Source of the DNA: Alphaproteobacteria bacterium
GTDB lineage: Bacteria > Pseudomonadota > Alphaproteobacteria > UBA7887
Assembly: GCA_030739735.1 (NCBI GenBank)
Contig: JASLYQ010000017.1
Coordinates: 1-64,000 of the forward strand
DNA: 64,000 nt
Direction: 5' to 3'
The notes beneath the pieces are model-generated. The model searched no databases. It had not been told where the DNA came from and saw only the letters and a program-made list of their open reading frames with translations. Position 1 is the stretch's first letter, and every line of letters starts with the position of its first letter. Below are positions 1-8,468 of the stretch, one piece after another. A program made the translations under genes and the position numbers.

Positions 1-424
1 GCCAGTTCACCAGCTTCGACTTCATCGGCGCGCTCGGGGATGCCGGCATCCGTATCTCCATGGATGGCCGGGGCCGGTGTATGGACAACATCTTCATCGA
101 GCGCCTGTGGCGGTCGCTCAAATACGAGGCGGTCTATCTGCACGAACTGACGGATGGCTTCGTGGCGCAGTGGGTGATCAGCGAATGGATCGGCTTCTAC
201 AACACCGAGCGGCCACACTCCGCCCTCGACGGCCGGACGCCGGCGGAGGCCTACGGCGCCAGGCGGCCTATGGATATGATGGATAAGCCTGACGGCTTAC
301 CCACATCCCCACAGGCTCAACAACAGCAACCGGACATGATAAACAGGATTCTGGCGGCATGATCAGCAGGCGGAATACACCTTAACTTCGCCGCCAAGCT
401 GTCCAACAATGTGGGACCACCTCA
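1..424 (+). mobile_element. Right end of an IS3-family insertion sequence
   Basis: The window opens inside an IS3-family element. It holds the C-terminal part of the OrfB transposase, then about 60 bp of non-coding DNA ending in TGGGACCACCTCA at 412-424. That end resembles the terminal inverted repeat of IS3-group elements, which often begin TGAGGTGGTCCCA on the other side; this is recalled knowledge, and the left end lies outside the window. Immediately beyond 424 the minus strand reads as the decayed start of hemF, so the element appears to sit inside that gene. The exact boundary is inferred. Confidence 0.75.
3..362 (+). CDS. IS3-family transposase OrfB, C-terminal fragment (partial at window edge)
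   Basis: The frame is open from the window edge to a TGA at 360-362, giving about 119 residues. It is the C-terminal end of an rve-type integrase-fold transposase, which cuts and joins IS ends. The block GIRISMDGRGRCMDN followed by FIERLWRSLKYE is characteristic of the IS3 group. The last catalytic acid of the DDE triad should be the Glu of FIERLW. YNTERPHSAL and TPAEAY are the usual C-terminal motifs. The N-terminal part and OrfA lie upstream of the window, so whether the full element is intact cannot be judged. Confidence 0.9.
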   Translation, partial: QFTSFDFIGALGDAGIRISMDGRGRCMDNIFIERLWRSLKYEAVYLHELTDGFVAQWVISEWIGFYNTERPHSALDGRTPAEAYGARRPMDMMDKPDGLPTSPQAQQQQPDMINRILAA

Positions 425-659
425 TCAGTCCCTGAACGAATCTCAATTCTCGACCATACGATTTCCAATGTTGTCCGCGCCTCGCGGCCGCTCCCTGGCC
501 TTGTCCCCAAAGCCGTCCGCTTTAGCGCCACACAGCCTGGGACCCGGCGGAAAGCTTGTCCTCGAGCGCCTTGAAGGCCGTGCAAGTGCGGTTGCGCAAC
601 TCGGTGAACCAGGCAACGCTGCGGACCCTCCTCTGCTTCGTGGTATCGCTGTCACTCAC
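425..659 (-). pseudogene. hemF: hemF relic: decayed N-terminus of oxygen-dependent coproporphyrinogen III oxidase
   Basis: Read on the minus strand from a GTG at 659-657, the sequence gives SDTTKQRRVRSVAWFTELRN and then a CTAFKALEDKLSAG segment. This matches the usual start of HemF, where a WFExLRDxICxAFEALED helix opens the protein. A TAA follows after roughly 45 codons, and the expected RFxRTxWxRPxGGG segment continues in another frame (KRTALGTRPGSGREAR). The gene is therefore frameshifted, and it is cut at 424 by the IS3 element. HemF oxidises coproporphyrinogen III with O2 in haem synthesis. It is divergent from petABC. The remainder may lie beyond the IS, outside the window. Confidence 0.6.
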
Positions 660-806
660 ATCCCCTACCGGGCTCGGCGCAGACACACAGTCGTGGCATG
701 CGCGCTACCCTGGAAGAGCTATGATTCCAGGCTATATCCCTGGACAACCCTCGCGGATTGAGGCACACAGGCGGCGTCCTATCGGAGTGGCGAAAAAGGA
801 TCCCGG
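660..806. promoter_or_regulatory. Divergent region between the hemF relic and petABC
   Basis: This 147-bp stretch separates two divergent transcription units and should hold the petABC promoter. TTGAGG at 758-763 and TATCGG at 780-785 are 16 bp apart and loosely resemble a sigma-70 promoter, but the match is weak. I see no clear FNR-like palindrome and no coding sequence. Confidence 0.3.
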
Positions 807-1334
807 ATGACCGACAATACTGCCCACGGGCCAGATGGAGAGGCCCGGCGCGATTTCCTGTACCTGACGACAGCCGCGGTTGCGACGGTCGGTACCGTCG
901 CCGCGGTATGGCCGCTCATTCACCAGATGAATCCGGCTCGCGACGTGCTCGCGTTGGCCTCGACAGAGGTTGACCTGTCGGCCATCGAGATCGGTCAGTC
1001 TATCAAGGTCATGTGGCGCGGCAAGCCAGTCTTCGTGCGTCACCGCACAGCCGAAGAAATCGCCGAGGCCAAGGCTGTGCCACTCGATGACTTGCGCGAC
1101 CCGCAGCCTGACGGGGAGCGGGTGCAAAAGGCGCAGTGGCTGATCATGGTCGGCGTTTGCACCCACCTCGGTTGCATTCCCCTCGGCGATGCGGGCGAGT
1201 ACGGCGGCTGGTTTTGCCCCTGCCACGCCTCGCACTACGACACCTCTGGCCGCATCCGCAAAGGCCCTGCGCCAGAGAACCTGCTGATTCCGGAGTACGT
1301 CTTTCTCGACGATACTACCGTCAAGATTGGCTGA
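807..1334 (+). CDS. petA: Ubiquinol-cytochrome c reductase, Rieske iron-sulfur subunit
   Basis: This is the Rieske [2Fe-2S] subunit of cytochrome bc1, which takes the first electron from ubiquinol and passes it to cytochrome c1 on the periplasmic face. The 175-residue length is typical. An N-terminal signal-anchor helix lies at about 17-38. The cluster motifs are both present: CTHLGC at 118-123 and CPCH at 137-140, giving two Cys and two His ligands plus the disulfide pair. The ATG lies 12 nt after a GGAT-rich stretch. petB follows 12 bp downstream, so petABC is one operon. Confidence 0.97.
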   Translation: MTDNTAHGPDGEARRDFLYLTTAAVATVGTVAAVWPLIHQMNPARDVLALASTEVDLSAIEIGQSIKVMWRGKPVFVRHRTAEEIAEAKAVPLDDLRDPQPDGERVQKAQWLIMVGVCTHLGCIPLGDAGEYGGWFCPCHASHYDTSGRIRKGPAPENLLIPEYVFLDDTTVKIG

Positions 1335-1346
1335 GGGGCCCAGGGC

Positions 1347-2624
1347 ATGAGCGATTCCTCGATGTTTGTGCGAGTTGGCAAATGGATCGATTACCGGATG
1401 CCGATCTTCACCATGATGAACCACGCGGTGGTCATCTACCGGACGCCACGGAACCTGAATTACTGGTGGAACTTCGGCTCACTGGCCGGGCTGGTGCTGG
1501 TGATCCAGCTAGCCACCGGCATCGTGTTAGCGATGCACTACACGCCACATGTGGAGATGGCCTTCGACAGCACCGAGCACATCATGCGCGACGTGAACTA
1601 TGGCTGGCTGCTGCGCTACGTGCATGCGAACGGGGCCGCGGCTTTCTTCGCTGTAGTCTACATCCACATCTTCCGCGGCCTTTATTACGGCTCCTATCGC
1701 GAGCCGCGCGAACTCCTGTGGTGGCTCGGTATTTTTATCCTACTGGCAATGATGGCGACGGCCTTCATGGGCTACGTACTACCCTGGGGTCAGATGAGCT
1801 TCTGGGCCGCGACGGTGATTACCAACCTGTTCTCCGCCATACCCCTAGTGGGAACGGACATCGTCGAATGGATGTGGGGCGGCTTCGCGGTCGGCAATCC
1901 GACACTGCAGCGCTTCTACAGCCTGCATTACTTGCTGCCTTTCGTCATCGTCGCGCTGGTCGTGCTGCACCTGTGGGCACTCCACCGTTTCGGCTCAAAC
2001 AATCCAATCGGCATCGAGACTAAAGGCGACAAGGACACGCTGCCCTTCCATCCCTATTACACGGTGAAGGACCTGTACGGCGTCGGCGTCTTCTTTATCG
2101 CCTTTTTTGCCTTCGTCTTCTTCGCGCCAAACTATATGGGCCATCCGGACAACTACATTCCAGCCGACCCCCTGGTGACGCCCTCGCACATCGTTCCTGA
2201 ATGGTACTTCCTGCCGTTCTACGCCATCCTGCGCTCGGCTACCTTTGACGTCTGGTTCCTCTCGGCCAAGCTGATCGGCGTGATCCTCATGTTCGCCTCT
2301 ATCCTGATCCTGTTGGCCCTGCCCTGGCTTGATCGCTCACCGGTGCGCAGCGCTCGCTTCCGCCCAGTCTACAAGTACATGTTCTGGATTCTGGTGACCG
2401 ACTCCATCATCCTTGGCATCGTCGGTGGCAAGGTGCCGAGCGATCCCGTCTTCTCCGGCACGGACGGCTTCCAGTATGTGCATCTGGGGCAGATCGCCAC
2501 GCTCTACTATTTCGTGCATTTCGTGGTGTTCGTGCCGCTCTTGTCGCGCTTCGAGCAGACCAGGCCGGTGCCGACGAGCCTGTCGGAGCCGGTCTTGAAA
2601 AGCGGTGCCGGGGGGACTGCATGA
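1347..2624 (+). CDS. petB: Ubiquinol-cytochrome c reductase, cytochrome b subunit
   Basis: This 425-residue integral membrane subunit carries the two b haems and both quinone sites (Qo and Qi) of complex III. The sequence is strongly hydrophobic, with about eight transmembrane helices. The conserved blocks are [12 protein letters not shown] at the start, [20 protein letters not shown] in the middle, the [14 protein letters not shown] Qo-site loop containing the PEWY motif, and paired His residues in helices B and D (around [10 protein letters not shown] and [18 protein letters not shown]). Its TGA overlaps the petC ATG (ATGATG at 2621), which suggests translational coupling. Confidence 0.98.
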   Translation: MSDSSMFVRVGKWIDYRMPIFTMMNHAVVIYRTPRNLNYWWNFGSLAGLVLVIQLATGIVLAMHYTPHVEMAFDSTEHIMRDVNYGWLLRYVHANGAAAFFAVVYIHIFRGLYYGSYREPRELLWWLGIFILLAMMATAFMGYVLPWGQMSFWAATVITNLFSAIPLVGTDIVEWMWGGFAVGNPTLQRFYSLHYLLPFVIVALVVLHLWALHRFGSNNPIGIETKGDKDTLPFHPYYTVKDLYGVGVFFIAFFAFVFFAPNYMGHPDNYIPADPLVTPSHIVPEWYFLPFYAILRSATFDVWFLSAKLIGVILMFASILILLALPWLDRSPVRSARFRPVYKYMFWILVTDSIILGIVGGKVPSDPVFSGTDGFQYVHLGQIATLYYFVHFVVFVPLLSRFEQTRPVPTSLSEPVLKSGAGGTA

Positions 2625-3394
2625 TGGGCATGGAACTTGGGCTTCGCACCGCCGTGGCGGCGACCGTGCTGTGCCTGGCCACGGGCGGAGTGCAGGCAGC
2701 GGGCAATGCCGAGCATCCGCTCACGGAACATTGGAGCTTCAACGGCATCTTCGGCCATTACGATCGCGCCGAGGCTCAGCGTGGGCTGCAGGTCTTCCTA
2801 GAGATCTGCGCCCAGTGCCACGGCGCCAAGTATCTGCGGTACGGCGATCTAGCCGACCTCGGCTACGACGAGGACCAAATCGATGCCATAGCGGCGCAGT
2901 TCGAGGTAGAGGACGGTCCCGACGACGAGGGCGAGATGTTCATGCGCGCGGCGCGGCCGACAGACACCTTTCCCGAGCCCTATGCCAACGAAAAGGCCGC
3001 AGCCGCGATGAACAATGGTAAGGCGCCGCCAGACCTCTCGCTGATGGTCAAGGCGCGCCATGATGGCGCCAACTACATCTATGCGCTCATGACTGGCTAT
3101 GACGAGCCCCCAGAGGAACTCGAGCTGAGCGACGGCCTGACCTACAACCCCTATTTTCCCAGCCACCAGATCGCCATGCCGCAGCCCTTGTGGGGCGAGG
3201 ACGTGGAATATGCCGACGGCACCGAGACCTCGATCGAGCAGGAAGCGCGCGACGTTGTCACCTTCCTAGCCTGGGCTTCGGAGCCCGGCATGGAGCGGCG
3301 CAAGAACATGGGCCTGAAGGTCATGCTTTTCGTGCTGATCATGACCGGCTTATTCTACGCCACTAAGCGCAAGGTTTGGAAAGACGTGCACTAG
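2621..3394 (+). CDS. petC: Ubiquinol-cytochrome c reductase, cytochrome c1 subunit
   Basis: Cytochrome c1 accepts electrons from the Rieske protein and passes them to a soluble or membrane cytochrome c. The protein has 257 residues with an N-terminal signal peptide to about residue 26, a haem-binding CAQCH motif at 63-67 and a single C-terminal anchor helix (about 232-250) followed by KRKVWKDVH. The expected [11 protein letters not shown] block is present. The start overlaps the petB stop by 4 bp. The stop at 3392-3394 overlaps the end of a minus-strand gene relic. Confidence 0.96.
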   Translation: MMGMELGLRTAVAATVLCLATGGVQAAGNAEHPLTEHWSFNGIFGHYDRAEAQRGLQVFLEICAQCHGAKYLRYGDLADLGYDEDQIDAIAAQFEVEDGPDDEGEMFMRAARPTDTFPEPYANEKAAAAMNNGKAPPDLSLMVKARHDGANYIYALMTGYDEPPEELELSDGLTYNPYFPSHQIAMPQPLWGEDVEYADGTETSIEQEARDVVTFLAWASEPGMERRKNMGLKVMLFVLIMTGLFYATKRKVWKDVH

Positions 3395-3621
3395 ACGACG
3401 ACTTGCAGGCCGATCGGTATCCGAGCTCTGATCGCCGCATATGCTGTTGCGGCCACGTTAATGATGTCGGCACGGCCGAGGCGCGTCACTTGGCCGGCCA
3501 TGATCGGCATGTTCCAATGGGCGTGGCCGTAGGCCTCGATGGGGGACATCAACCCGAGGGTCAATCGTTCCGGTTGGAAGAGGCGGGCAAAATCTCTATT
3601 GAAGCGGGCGAAGTCATCTTT
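3391..3621 (-). pseudogene. Relic of a luciferase-like (LLM-class) flavin oxidoreductase
   Basis: The minus strand is open for 76 codons between in-frame stops at 3622-3624 and 3391-3393, with no start codon. It reads DFARFNRDFARLFQPERLTL and then GLMSPIEAY. This resembles the N-terminus of LLM-class flavin-dependent oxidoreductases (FxRxFxxxxLTLGLxxPIExY). After this point the resemblance fades and the frame stops, so most of the roughly 300-residue enzyme is missing. A GTG lies just upstream in another frame, consistent with an early frameshift. The family call rests on recalled motifs and needs a homology search. Confidence 0.5.
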
Positions 3622-3659
3622 TCACGATTCGCCCATTCTGGTCAGTATATCAATTCGTT

Positions 3660-4577
3660 ATGCCGACACCCGAGTCCTCACTAGCGATCGAGACCGGCAG
3701 CAAGGCCCACGGCATAGCCTTCGTACTCGGGGCCACGCTGTGCTGGAGCACGAGCGGTATTCTACTGCGCATCATCGATGTCTCCGAATGGACGGCGGTG
3801 TTCTGGCGCTCGAGCTTCCTGGCACTGACCATAACCACCTTCGTGCTGTGGCATTATGGCGCTCGCGCCCCGCAGGCCGTGCGCGCGCTTGGCGGCGTAG
3901 GCATTTTGGTGGCTGCGCTGATTGCCGCCACGTTCATCCTTTACGTCATGGCGATCAGCCTCACCCTGGTGGCAAACGCGCTCGTTCTCATGAGCGCAGC
4001 ACCCCTGGTGGCGGCCAGCTTCGGCTGGTTACTGCTTGGCGAGCGCCCGCGCATCCACACCGTCATGGCACTCGCCGTGGCCAGCGGCGGCGTGCTGGTC
4101 ATGCTGCTCGGCCCACGCGACGCGGCTTTTGCGGGAACGGCCAGACTCGGCAACCTACTCGCCCTTGGCGTGGCGCTGTGTTTCGGCCTCGCCATTGTGC
4201 TTATGCGCCGTGCCAAGCATGTGGACATGGTGCCGGCCATGGGCCTAGCAGGGGTATTCGCTGCCCTCACCGCCCTGCCATTTGCAACCATCGGCTCACC
4301 TGGGCCTGTGGATTTCGCGCTGCTCGCCGGCATGGGGGTCTTTCAGCTGGCGCTCGGCTTTCTGTTGTTCGCTCGCGGTGCGCCTTTATTGACGCCGGCG
4401 GAGGTGGGCCTACTGACCCTGCTCGAAGTGGTGATCTCACCGCTCTGGGTCTGGATCGGCATTGGCGAAGTTCCCGGCCAAACCACATTCCTCGGCGGCG
4501 GCATCATCCTCGGCGCCCTCGTGGTCCACTCCGCCTACGGCATCCGCCGCAGCAAACCCTCGGTGGGAATGGCCTGA
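3660..4577 (+). CDS. EamA/DMT-family membrane transporter
   Basis: This 305-residue protein has about ten hydrophobic helices arranged as two EamA repeats (roughly 15-150 and 165-295). The first repeat contains LGATLCWSTSGILLRI and NALVLMSAAPLVAASFGWLLLGERP, the second ends with LLEVVISPLWVWIGIGEVPG. Members export amino acids, metabolites or drugs across the inner membrane; the substrate cannot be told from sequence. The ATG at 3660 directly follows the relic on the other strand. The gene stands alone on the plus strand. Confidence 0.88.
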   Translation: MPTPESSLAIETGSKAHGIAFVLGATLCWSTSGILLRIIDVSEWTAVFWRSSFLALTITTFVLWHYGARAPQAVRALGGVGILVAALIAATFILYVMAISLTLVANALVLMSAAPLVAASFGWLLLGERPRIHTVMALAVASGGVLVMLLGPRDAAFAGTARLGNLLALGVALCFGLAIVLMRRAKHVDMVPAMGLAGVFAALTALPFATIGSPGPVDFALLAGMGVFQLALGFLLFARGAPLLTPAEVGLLTLLEVVISPLWVWIGIGEVPGQTTFLGGGIILGALVVHSAYGIRRSKPSVGMA

Positions 4578-4636
4578 CTAAACTTCAACTGTTGATTGCA
4601 CGATACTTCCAGGGGTTGTGGTTAACCTGAGGTATC

Positions 4637-5107
4637 ATGCGCAAGACGCTAAACCTGCTTCTATCGATTCCCATCGCCGTCTGCACGGCCGCAGCCCAAG
4701 CCGCAACCTTCCCCGAGAAGCCGCAGGACGAGAACTTTTTTGCCCACGAAGGCAACCTGATCAGGCCAGAGCATTACAGAGAGATCAACTCGACCGGCAC
4801 TGCTCTTAGCGAGGGCAATGTGCCACTTCGAGCCGTAACAATTCGAGGTCTAGCTAGCCACGATGCCGATGGCACCGTATTTGAGAATGCCGCGTCCTCC
4901 AATCGTCATGAGATTCTCCTAGAGCACCCGCCCCGCGACCGCGTCAAGTTTGGCCAATATCTCGGGGTCGCGCGCCTCTGGCGCGGTGATCAGTGCAGTA
5001 TCGAGCGCCGTCTGGCAGCCGCGCGCGCAGGGCCGCGCGCTGTCACCATGGACATGGGGCACGGTCGCCTTGACCAGCGAGCGTGCATTGTCCGCGTTGG
5101 CCAATAG
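4637..5107 (+). CDS. Possible secreted protein, probably decayed; 3' half overlaps mtnP
   Basis: The ATG at 4637 opens with a clear signal peptide (MRKTLNLLLSIPIAVCTAAA, then QA-ATFPEK), so the start of a real exported protein is plausible. The first roughly 95 codons lie outside other genes. The rest runs antisense through the 3' end of mtnP and has no protein-like character, which suggests an old gene whose true 3' end was lost. The segment with IRPEHYREI and STGTAL faintly recalls the cytochrome P460 family, but I would not rely on that. It may be a remnant rather than a functional gene. Confidence 0.35.
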   Translation: MRKTLNLLLSIPIAVCTAAAQAATFPEKPQDENFFAHEGNLIRPEHYREINSTGTALSEGNVPLRAVTIRGLASHDADGTVFENAASSNRHEILLEHPPRDRVKFGQYLGVARLWRGDQCSIERRLAAARAGPRAVTMDMGHGRLDQRACIVRVGQ

Positions 5108-5797
5108 CACTGCAATGATGGCATCGACCGTGACATCGTCATGATGGGGATGCCAGCAGTCGTAATCGGTGACCATGGCGACGGTTGCGTAGCACATCTC
5201 CGCCTCGCGGGAGAGCTTAGCCTCGGGCATATTGGTCATGCCGATGACATCGCAGCCCCAGCTGCGATAGAGCTCAGACTCGGCGAGAGTGGAGAATTGA
5301 GGACCCTCCATCACCAGATAGGTGCCACCGCGCACCATCGAGACGCCGGCCTCGGCCGCGCCCCGCATCAGATGCTCGCCGAGGCGCCCACAAACAGGAT
5401 GCGCCATCGAGACATGGCCCACCATACCGCTCGAGAAAAAGCTCTTCACACGCGCAAATGTGCGATCGATGAACTGATCCACCAGCACGAAGGTGCCCGG
5501 CGAAAGTTCCTCCTTGAGCGAGCCGACGGCGCTGACCGATATCACCTGCGAGCAGCCGGCCCGCTTCAAGGCATCGATATTAGCGCGGAAATTAAGCTCG
5601 CTCGGCGGCACTCTGTGGCCGCGGCCGTGGCGCGGCAGGAAGACCAGGCGCTGACCGTCGAGCGTACCCTGCAGCATCGCGTCGGACGGCGCCCCGAACG
5701 GCGTCTCGACCGTCTGCCATTCCGCATCCTCGAAGCCGTCGAGGTCATAGACCCCGCTGCCGCCGATAATGCCGACAGCATCGCCCGTCGCAGCCAT
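4919..5797 (-). CDS. mtnP: S-methyl-5'-thioadenosine phosphorylase
   Basis: This 292-residue enzyme splits methylthioadenosine with phosphate into adenine and methylthioribose-1-phosphate in methionine and purine salvage. The PNP/MTAP fold is evident from GIIGGSGVYDLDGF at the N-terminus, PRHGRGHRVPPSELNFRANI, SAVGSL, YLVMEGPQFSTLAES and the substrate-binding IGMTNMPEAKLSREAEMCY, with DYDCWH near residue 220. Length and motifs are complete. The ATG at 5797 lies 1 bp from the stop of the upstream FKBP relic. Confidence 0.95.
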   Translation of the reverse strand: MAATGDAVGIIGGSGVYDLDGFEDAEWQTVETPFGAPSDAMLQGTLDGQRLVFLPRHGRGHRVPPSELNFRANIDALKRAGCSQVISVSAVGSLKEELSPGTFVLVDQFIDRTFARVKSFFSSGMVGHVSMAHPVCGRLGEHLMRGAAEAGVSMVRGGTYLVMEGPQFSTLAESELYRSWGCDVIGMTNMPEAKLSREAEMCYATVAMVTDYDCWHPHHDDVTVDAIIAVLLANADNARSLVKATVPHVHGDSARPCARGCQTALDTALITAPEARDPEILAKLDAVAGRVL

Positions 5798-5798
5798 G

Positions 5799-5936
5799 CT
5801 ATTCGATCTCCAACAGCTCGACCTCGAAAATCAGGGCCGAGTTAGCGGGTAAGAGACCGCCGCCGACGGCGCGGCCGGCACATGGTAGGCGTCGAATGTG
5901 TGGTCGTTGGCAGTCTTCATCCCGACCATCACCCGT
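5799..5936 (-). pseudogene. Relics of an FKBP-type peptidyl-prolyl isomerase (C-terminus) and an unidentified N-terminus
   Basis: Reading the minus strand into a TAG at 5799-5801 gives AVGGGLLPANSALIFEVELL ending in EIE. This matches the C-terminus of FKBP-type isomerases (GAGGxIPPNATLIFEVELLEI). Only about 25 residues of the roughly 110-residue domain remain. Upstream, in another frame, MKTANDHTFDAYHV resembles the start of a dienelactone-hydrolase-like protein, a weaker guess. The two pieces abut near 5880, which suggests deletions fused two gene ends. Neither can make a working enzyme. Confidence 0.5.
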
Positions 5937-5981
5937 CCCTCTCCCATGTTCCGCTTCTTCTTATAGCAGAGACGCGCGGAT

Positions 5982-7079
5982 TTACACATTGAAGCGAAAC
6001 AGGATAACGTCGCCGTCGTGCAGGCGATAGTCGCGTCCCTCCTGGCGCATGAGACCGGTTTCCTTGGCCTTCAACTCACCTCCGACGCGTATATAGTCAA
6101 CATAGGCGATGGTCTCGGCGCAGATGAAGCCGCGGGCGAAGTCGGTGTGAATGACTGCCGCCGCGTCGACGGCGCTAGCGCCCTCGGCGACCGTCCGGGC
6201 GCGGGTCTCCTTGGGCCCGGCGGTCAGAAACGTTATAAGGCCGAGCAGGCGGTAGCCAGCTTGCACGAGCCGGACAAGCCCCGAGCCCTCGAGACCCAGG
6301 CTGTCGAGAAAATCCTGCTTCTCGTCGGCGTCGGTGAGTTGGGCTATCTCAGATTCGATAGCGGCAGAGATCACCACGACTTCGGCCCCCTGCTCGGCCG
6401 CCATCGCCTCGACCTTTGCGCTGAAGTCGTTGCCCGCAGCCGAGTTCTCGTCGACATTGCAGACATAGAGAACGGGTTTGGCCGTAAGCAGTTGCATCTG
6501 ACGCCACAGCGCCTCCGCCCCCTCGCTCACCTCGTGCGCACGTGCGGGGATACCGTCCGCCAACAGGGGCATAGCCCTATCGACCAGCGCTAGGGTCGTT
6601 TCTGCATCGCCATCGCCGCCGCGGGTGCGCTTGACCAGGCCTTCGCGCCGCCTCTCAAGGCTTTGCAGGTCCGCAAGCATGAGTTCGGTATCGACAATCT
6701 CAGCGTCGGCCAGCGGATCTACGGTCCCAGAGACATGGCTGATATCGTCATTCTCGAAGCAACGCAGCACATGCACAATCGCATCGACCTCGCGGATATG
6801 GGAGAGGAAGGTGTTGCCGAGCCCCTCACCGCAGCTGGCACCCGACACCAACCCTGCAATATCGACGAAATCGATGTGGGTAGGCACGGCACGTGTCGAC
6901 TTGGCAATCTCGGCAACCCGTAGCAACCGTGCGTCAGGCACCGGCACGCGCCCAACATTGGGCTCAATGGTGCAAAAGGGATAGTTCGCGGCCTCAGCCG
7001 CCGCGGCGCCGGCAAGAGCATTGAACAAAGTCGATTTGCCGACATTGGGTAGGCCGACGATGCCGCACCTAAACCCCAT
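5982..7079 (-). CDS. ychF: YchF/OLA1-family ATPase (Obg-like P-loop protein)
   Basis: YchF is a ribosome-associated P-loop NTPase that prefers ATP and is linked to stress control and translation. The MGFRCGIVGLPNVGKSTLFN start contains the Walker A motif GLPNVGKS. Further motifs are DIAGLVSGASCGEGLGN (G3), the coiled-coil region around LMLADLQSLERRREGLVKR, and the C-terminal TGS-type domain with FITAGPKETRAR-like LTFLTAGPKETRARTV and HTDFARGFICAETI. An upstream ATG at 7088 is possible, but 7079 matches the conserved family start. The first codons overlap the pth 3' end, so the two genes are co-transcribed. Confidence 0.95.
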   Translation of the reverse strand: MGFRCGIVGLPNVGKSTLFNALAGAAAAEAANYPFCTIEPNVGRVPVPDARLLRVAEIAKSTRAVPTHIDFVDIAGLVSGASCGEGLGNTFLSHIREVDAIVHVLRCFENDDISHVSGTVDPLADAEIVDTELMLADLQSLERRREGLVKRTRGGDGDAETTLALVDRAMPLLADGIPARAHEVSEGAEALWRQMQLLTAKPVLYVCNVDENSAAGNDFSAKVEAMAAEQGAEVVVISAAIESEIAQLTDADEKQDFLDSLGLEGSGLVRLVQAGYRLLGLITFLTAGPKETRARTVAEGASAVDAAAVIHTDFARGFICAETIAYVDYIRVGGELKAKETGLMRQEGRDYRLHDGDVILFRFNV

Positions 7080-7680
7080 GGTTGCCATCGTTCTCGTTGT
7101 CTCGGCGGGACCGTGGATTGAGGATCACCTGCACCCGGTTCATGAAACCGCCATCATCATGCCGCGCCAGATGCGGCGCCGCCTCAGCCATGGCAGACAA
7201 CAGCGGGTCAAGCCACTCCTGATCGTCACGGCTAAAATCGTTCAGCACATAGGAGTGGACCCTGCGCTGGTCGCCCGGATGCCCTATGCCGATACGCAGG
7301 CGCCGATAGGTCTTGCCATAATGGCTGTCGATGCTGCGCAGTCCATTATGGCCCGCCGTGCTGCCGCCGACCTTGATCCTGATCTTGCCGGGCGCGAGAT
7401 CGAGCTCGTCGTGCAGCACCACCACGTCCTCACCGTCAAGCTTGTAGAAGCGTGCCGCCTCGCCGACGGCAATGCCGGAGCGGTTCATGTAGGTACGGGG
7501 CTTGACGGCTACGACACGCTCACCGTCGATGGACCCGTCGGCCACGAGGCCGTGGAAGCGCGCCCGATACGGTGCAAAGCCATAACGTTGCACAATGGCG
7601 TCGAGCGCCATGAAGCCCACATTGTGACGGTTCCGAGCATGCTCCGGTCCAGGGTTTCCGAGACCGGCAAACAGGAGCAT
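7069..7680 (-). CDS. pth: Peptidyl-tRNA hydrolase
   Basis: Pth frees tRNA from peptidyl-tRNAs that drop off the ribosome. At 203 residues it has the family length. The motifs are complete: LLFAGLGNPGPEHARNRHNVGF (with the Asn and catalytic His), KPRTYMNRSG, HDELDLAPGKIRIKVGGS and the GHNGLRSI block. The 3' end carries a charged, low-complexity tail that overlaps the ychF start by 11 bp. It lies 31 bp downstream of rplY, the common rplY-pth-ychF order in alphaproteobacteria. Confidence 0.96.
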   Translation of the reverse strand: MLLFAGLGNPGPEHARNRHNVGFMALDAIVQRYGFAPYRARFHGLVADGSIDGERVVAVKPRTYMNRSGIAVGEAARFYKLDGEDVVVLHDELDLAPGKIRIKVGGSTAGHNGLRSIDSHYGKTYRRLRIGIGHPGDQRRVHSYVLNDFSRDDQEWLDPLLSAMAEAAPHLARHDDGGFMNRVQVILNPRSRRDNENDGNHGV

Positions 7681-7711
7681 AACAGGCTGTGGTGAGGCGT
7701 GCGCGAAGTGC

Positions 7712-8428
7712 TCAGTCTTCGTCGCCGCCCGCTTCCTCTTCGACTGCGGCGTCTTCCCCCTCGAGAGCCTCTTCGCCCTCGAGCTCGAGACCTTCTTCGT
7801 CGAGCTCGGCCTCGGCCTCGGCCTCGGCTGCCGCGGCCGCGGCTATGGCCTCGTCACGTACCACGGTCGGTGCAGCGACGGTCGCTACCGTAAAGTCGCG
7901 GTCGGTGATGGTGGGCACGGCACCCTCGGGCAAAGTGATCGCCGAAATATGCACCGAGTCGCCGATCTCGAGACCCTCGAGGTCGATCACCAGGGACTCG
8001 GGGATGGCATCAACGCTGCAATTCAGCTCGACCGTATGACGAACGACATTGACGACACCGCCGCGGCGCAAGCCCGGCGACTCCTCCTCATTGATAAAGC
8101 GCACCGCCACATCAACATTGATGCGTGCGCCCGAGACGAGCTGCAAGAAATCGACATGCAACGGCACATCGCTGACCGGATGGGTCTGCACCTCGCGCGG
8201 CAGCACGCGCAGTGTCTCACCGTTGAGCGCCAGCGAATAGTGCCGGCTGAAAAACCCGCCGCGCCCATATTCGGCATTGAGGTCGTCGAGCGCCAGCGAT
8301 ACCGGCACCGGCTCCATGCTCGAGCCATAGACGATACCCGGCACTCGGCCCTCGCGGCGCAGCGCCCGCGCGCCGCCTTTGCCGCGCGTGGCGCGCGTTT
8401 CGGCGCTTAAGGTCACGACGTCTGCCAT
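7712..8428 (-). CDS. rplY: 50S ribosomal protein L25 (TL5/CTC type)
   Basis: L25 binds 5S rRNA. The start at 8428 (MADVVTLSAETRATRGKGGA) is preceded by AAGGAG about 10 nt upstream and fits the family start better than the longer frame beginning at 8503. The N-terminal 5S-binding domain covers about 1-95 and the TL5/CTC beta domain about 100-190. The last roughly 45 residues are a very acidic Glu/Ala tail, common in alphaproteobacterial L25. The protein has 238 residues. Confidence 0.94.
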   Translation of the reverse strand: MADVVTLSAETRATRGKGGARALRREGRVPGIVYGSSMEPVPVSLALDDLNAEYGRGGFFSRHYSLALNGETLRVLPREVQTHPVSDVPLHVDFLQLVSGARINVDVAVRFINEEESPGLRRGGVVNVVRHTVELNCSVDAIPESLVIDLEGLEIGDSVHISAITLPEGAVPTITDRDFTVATVAAPTVVRDEAIAAAAAAEAEAEAELDEEGLELEGEEALEGEDAAVEEEAGGDED

Positions 8429-8468
8429 CGCTCGAACTCCTTCACTTTCTTCTCGGCCACCGCCCGGT

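Noticed and set aside
732-1424. A 230-residue minus-strand ORF opposite petA
   Set aside because: It is a shadow of the strongly coding petA and petB frames in GC-rich DNA and lacks any family motif.
3539-4630. A 363-residue plus-strand ORF overlapping the EamA transporter
   Set aside because: It is a different frame of the transporter, rich in Arg and His, with no protein-like pattern.
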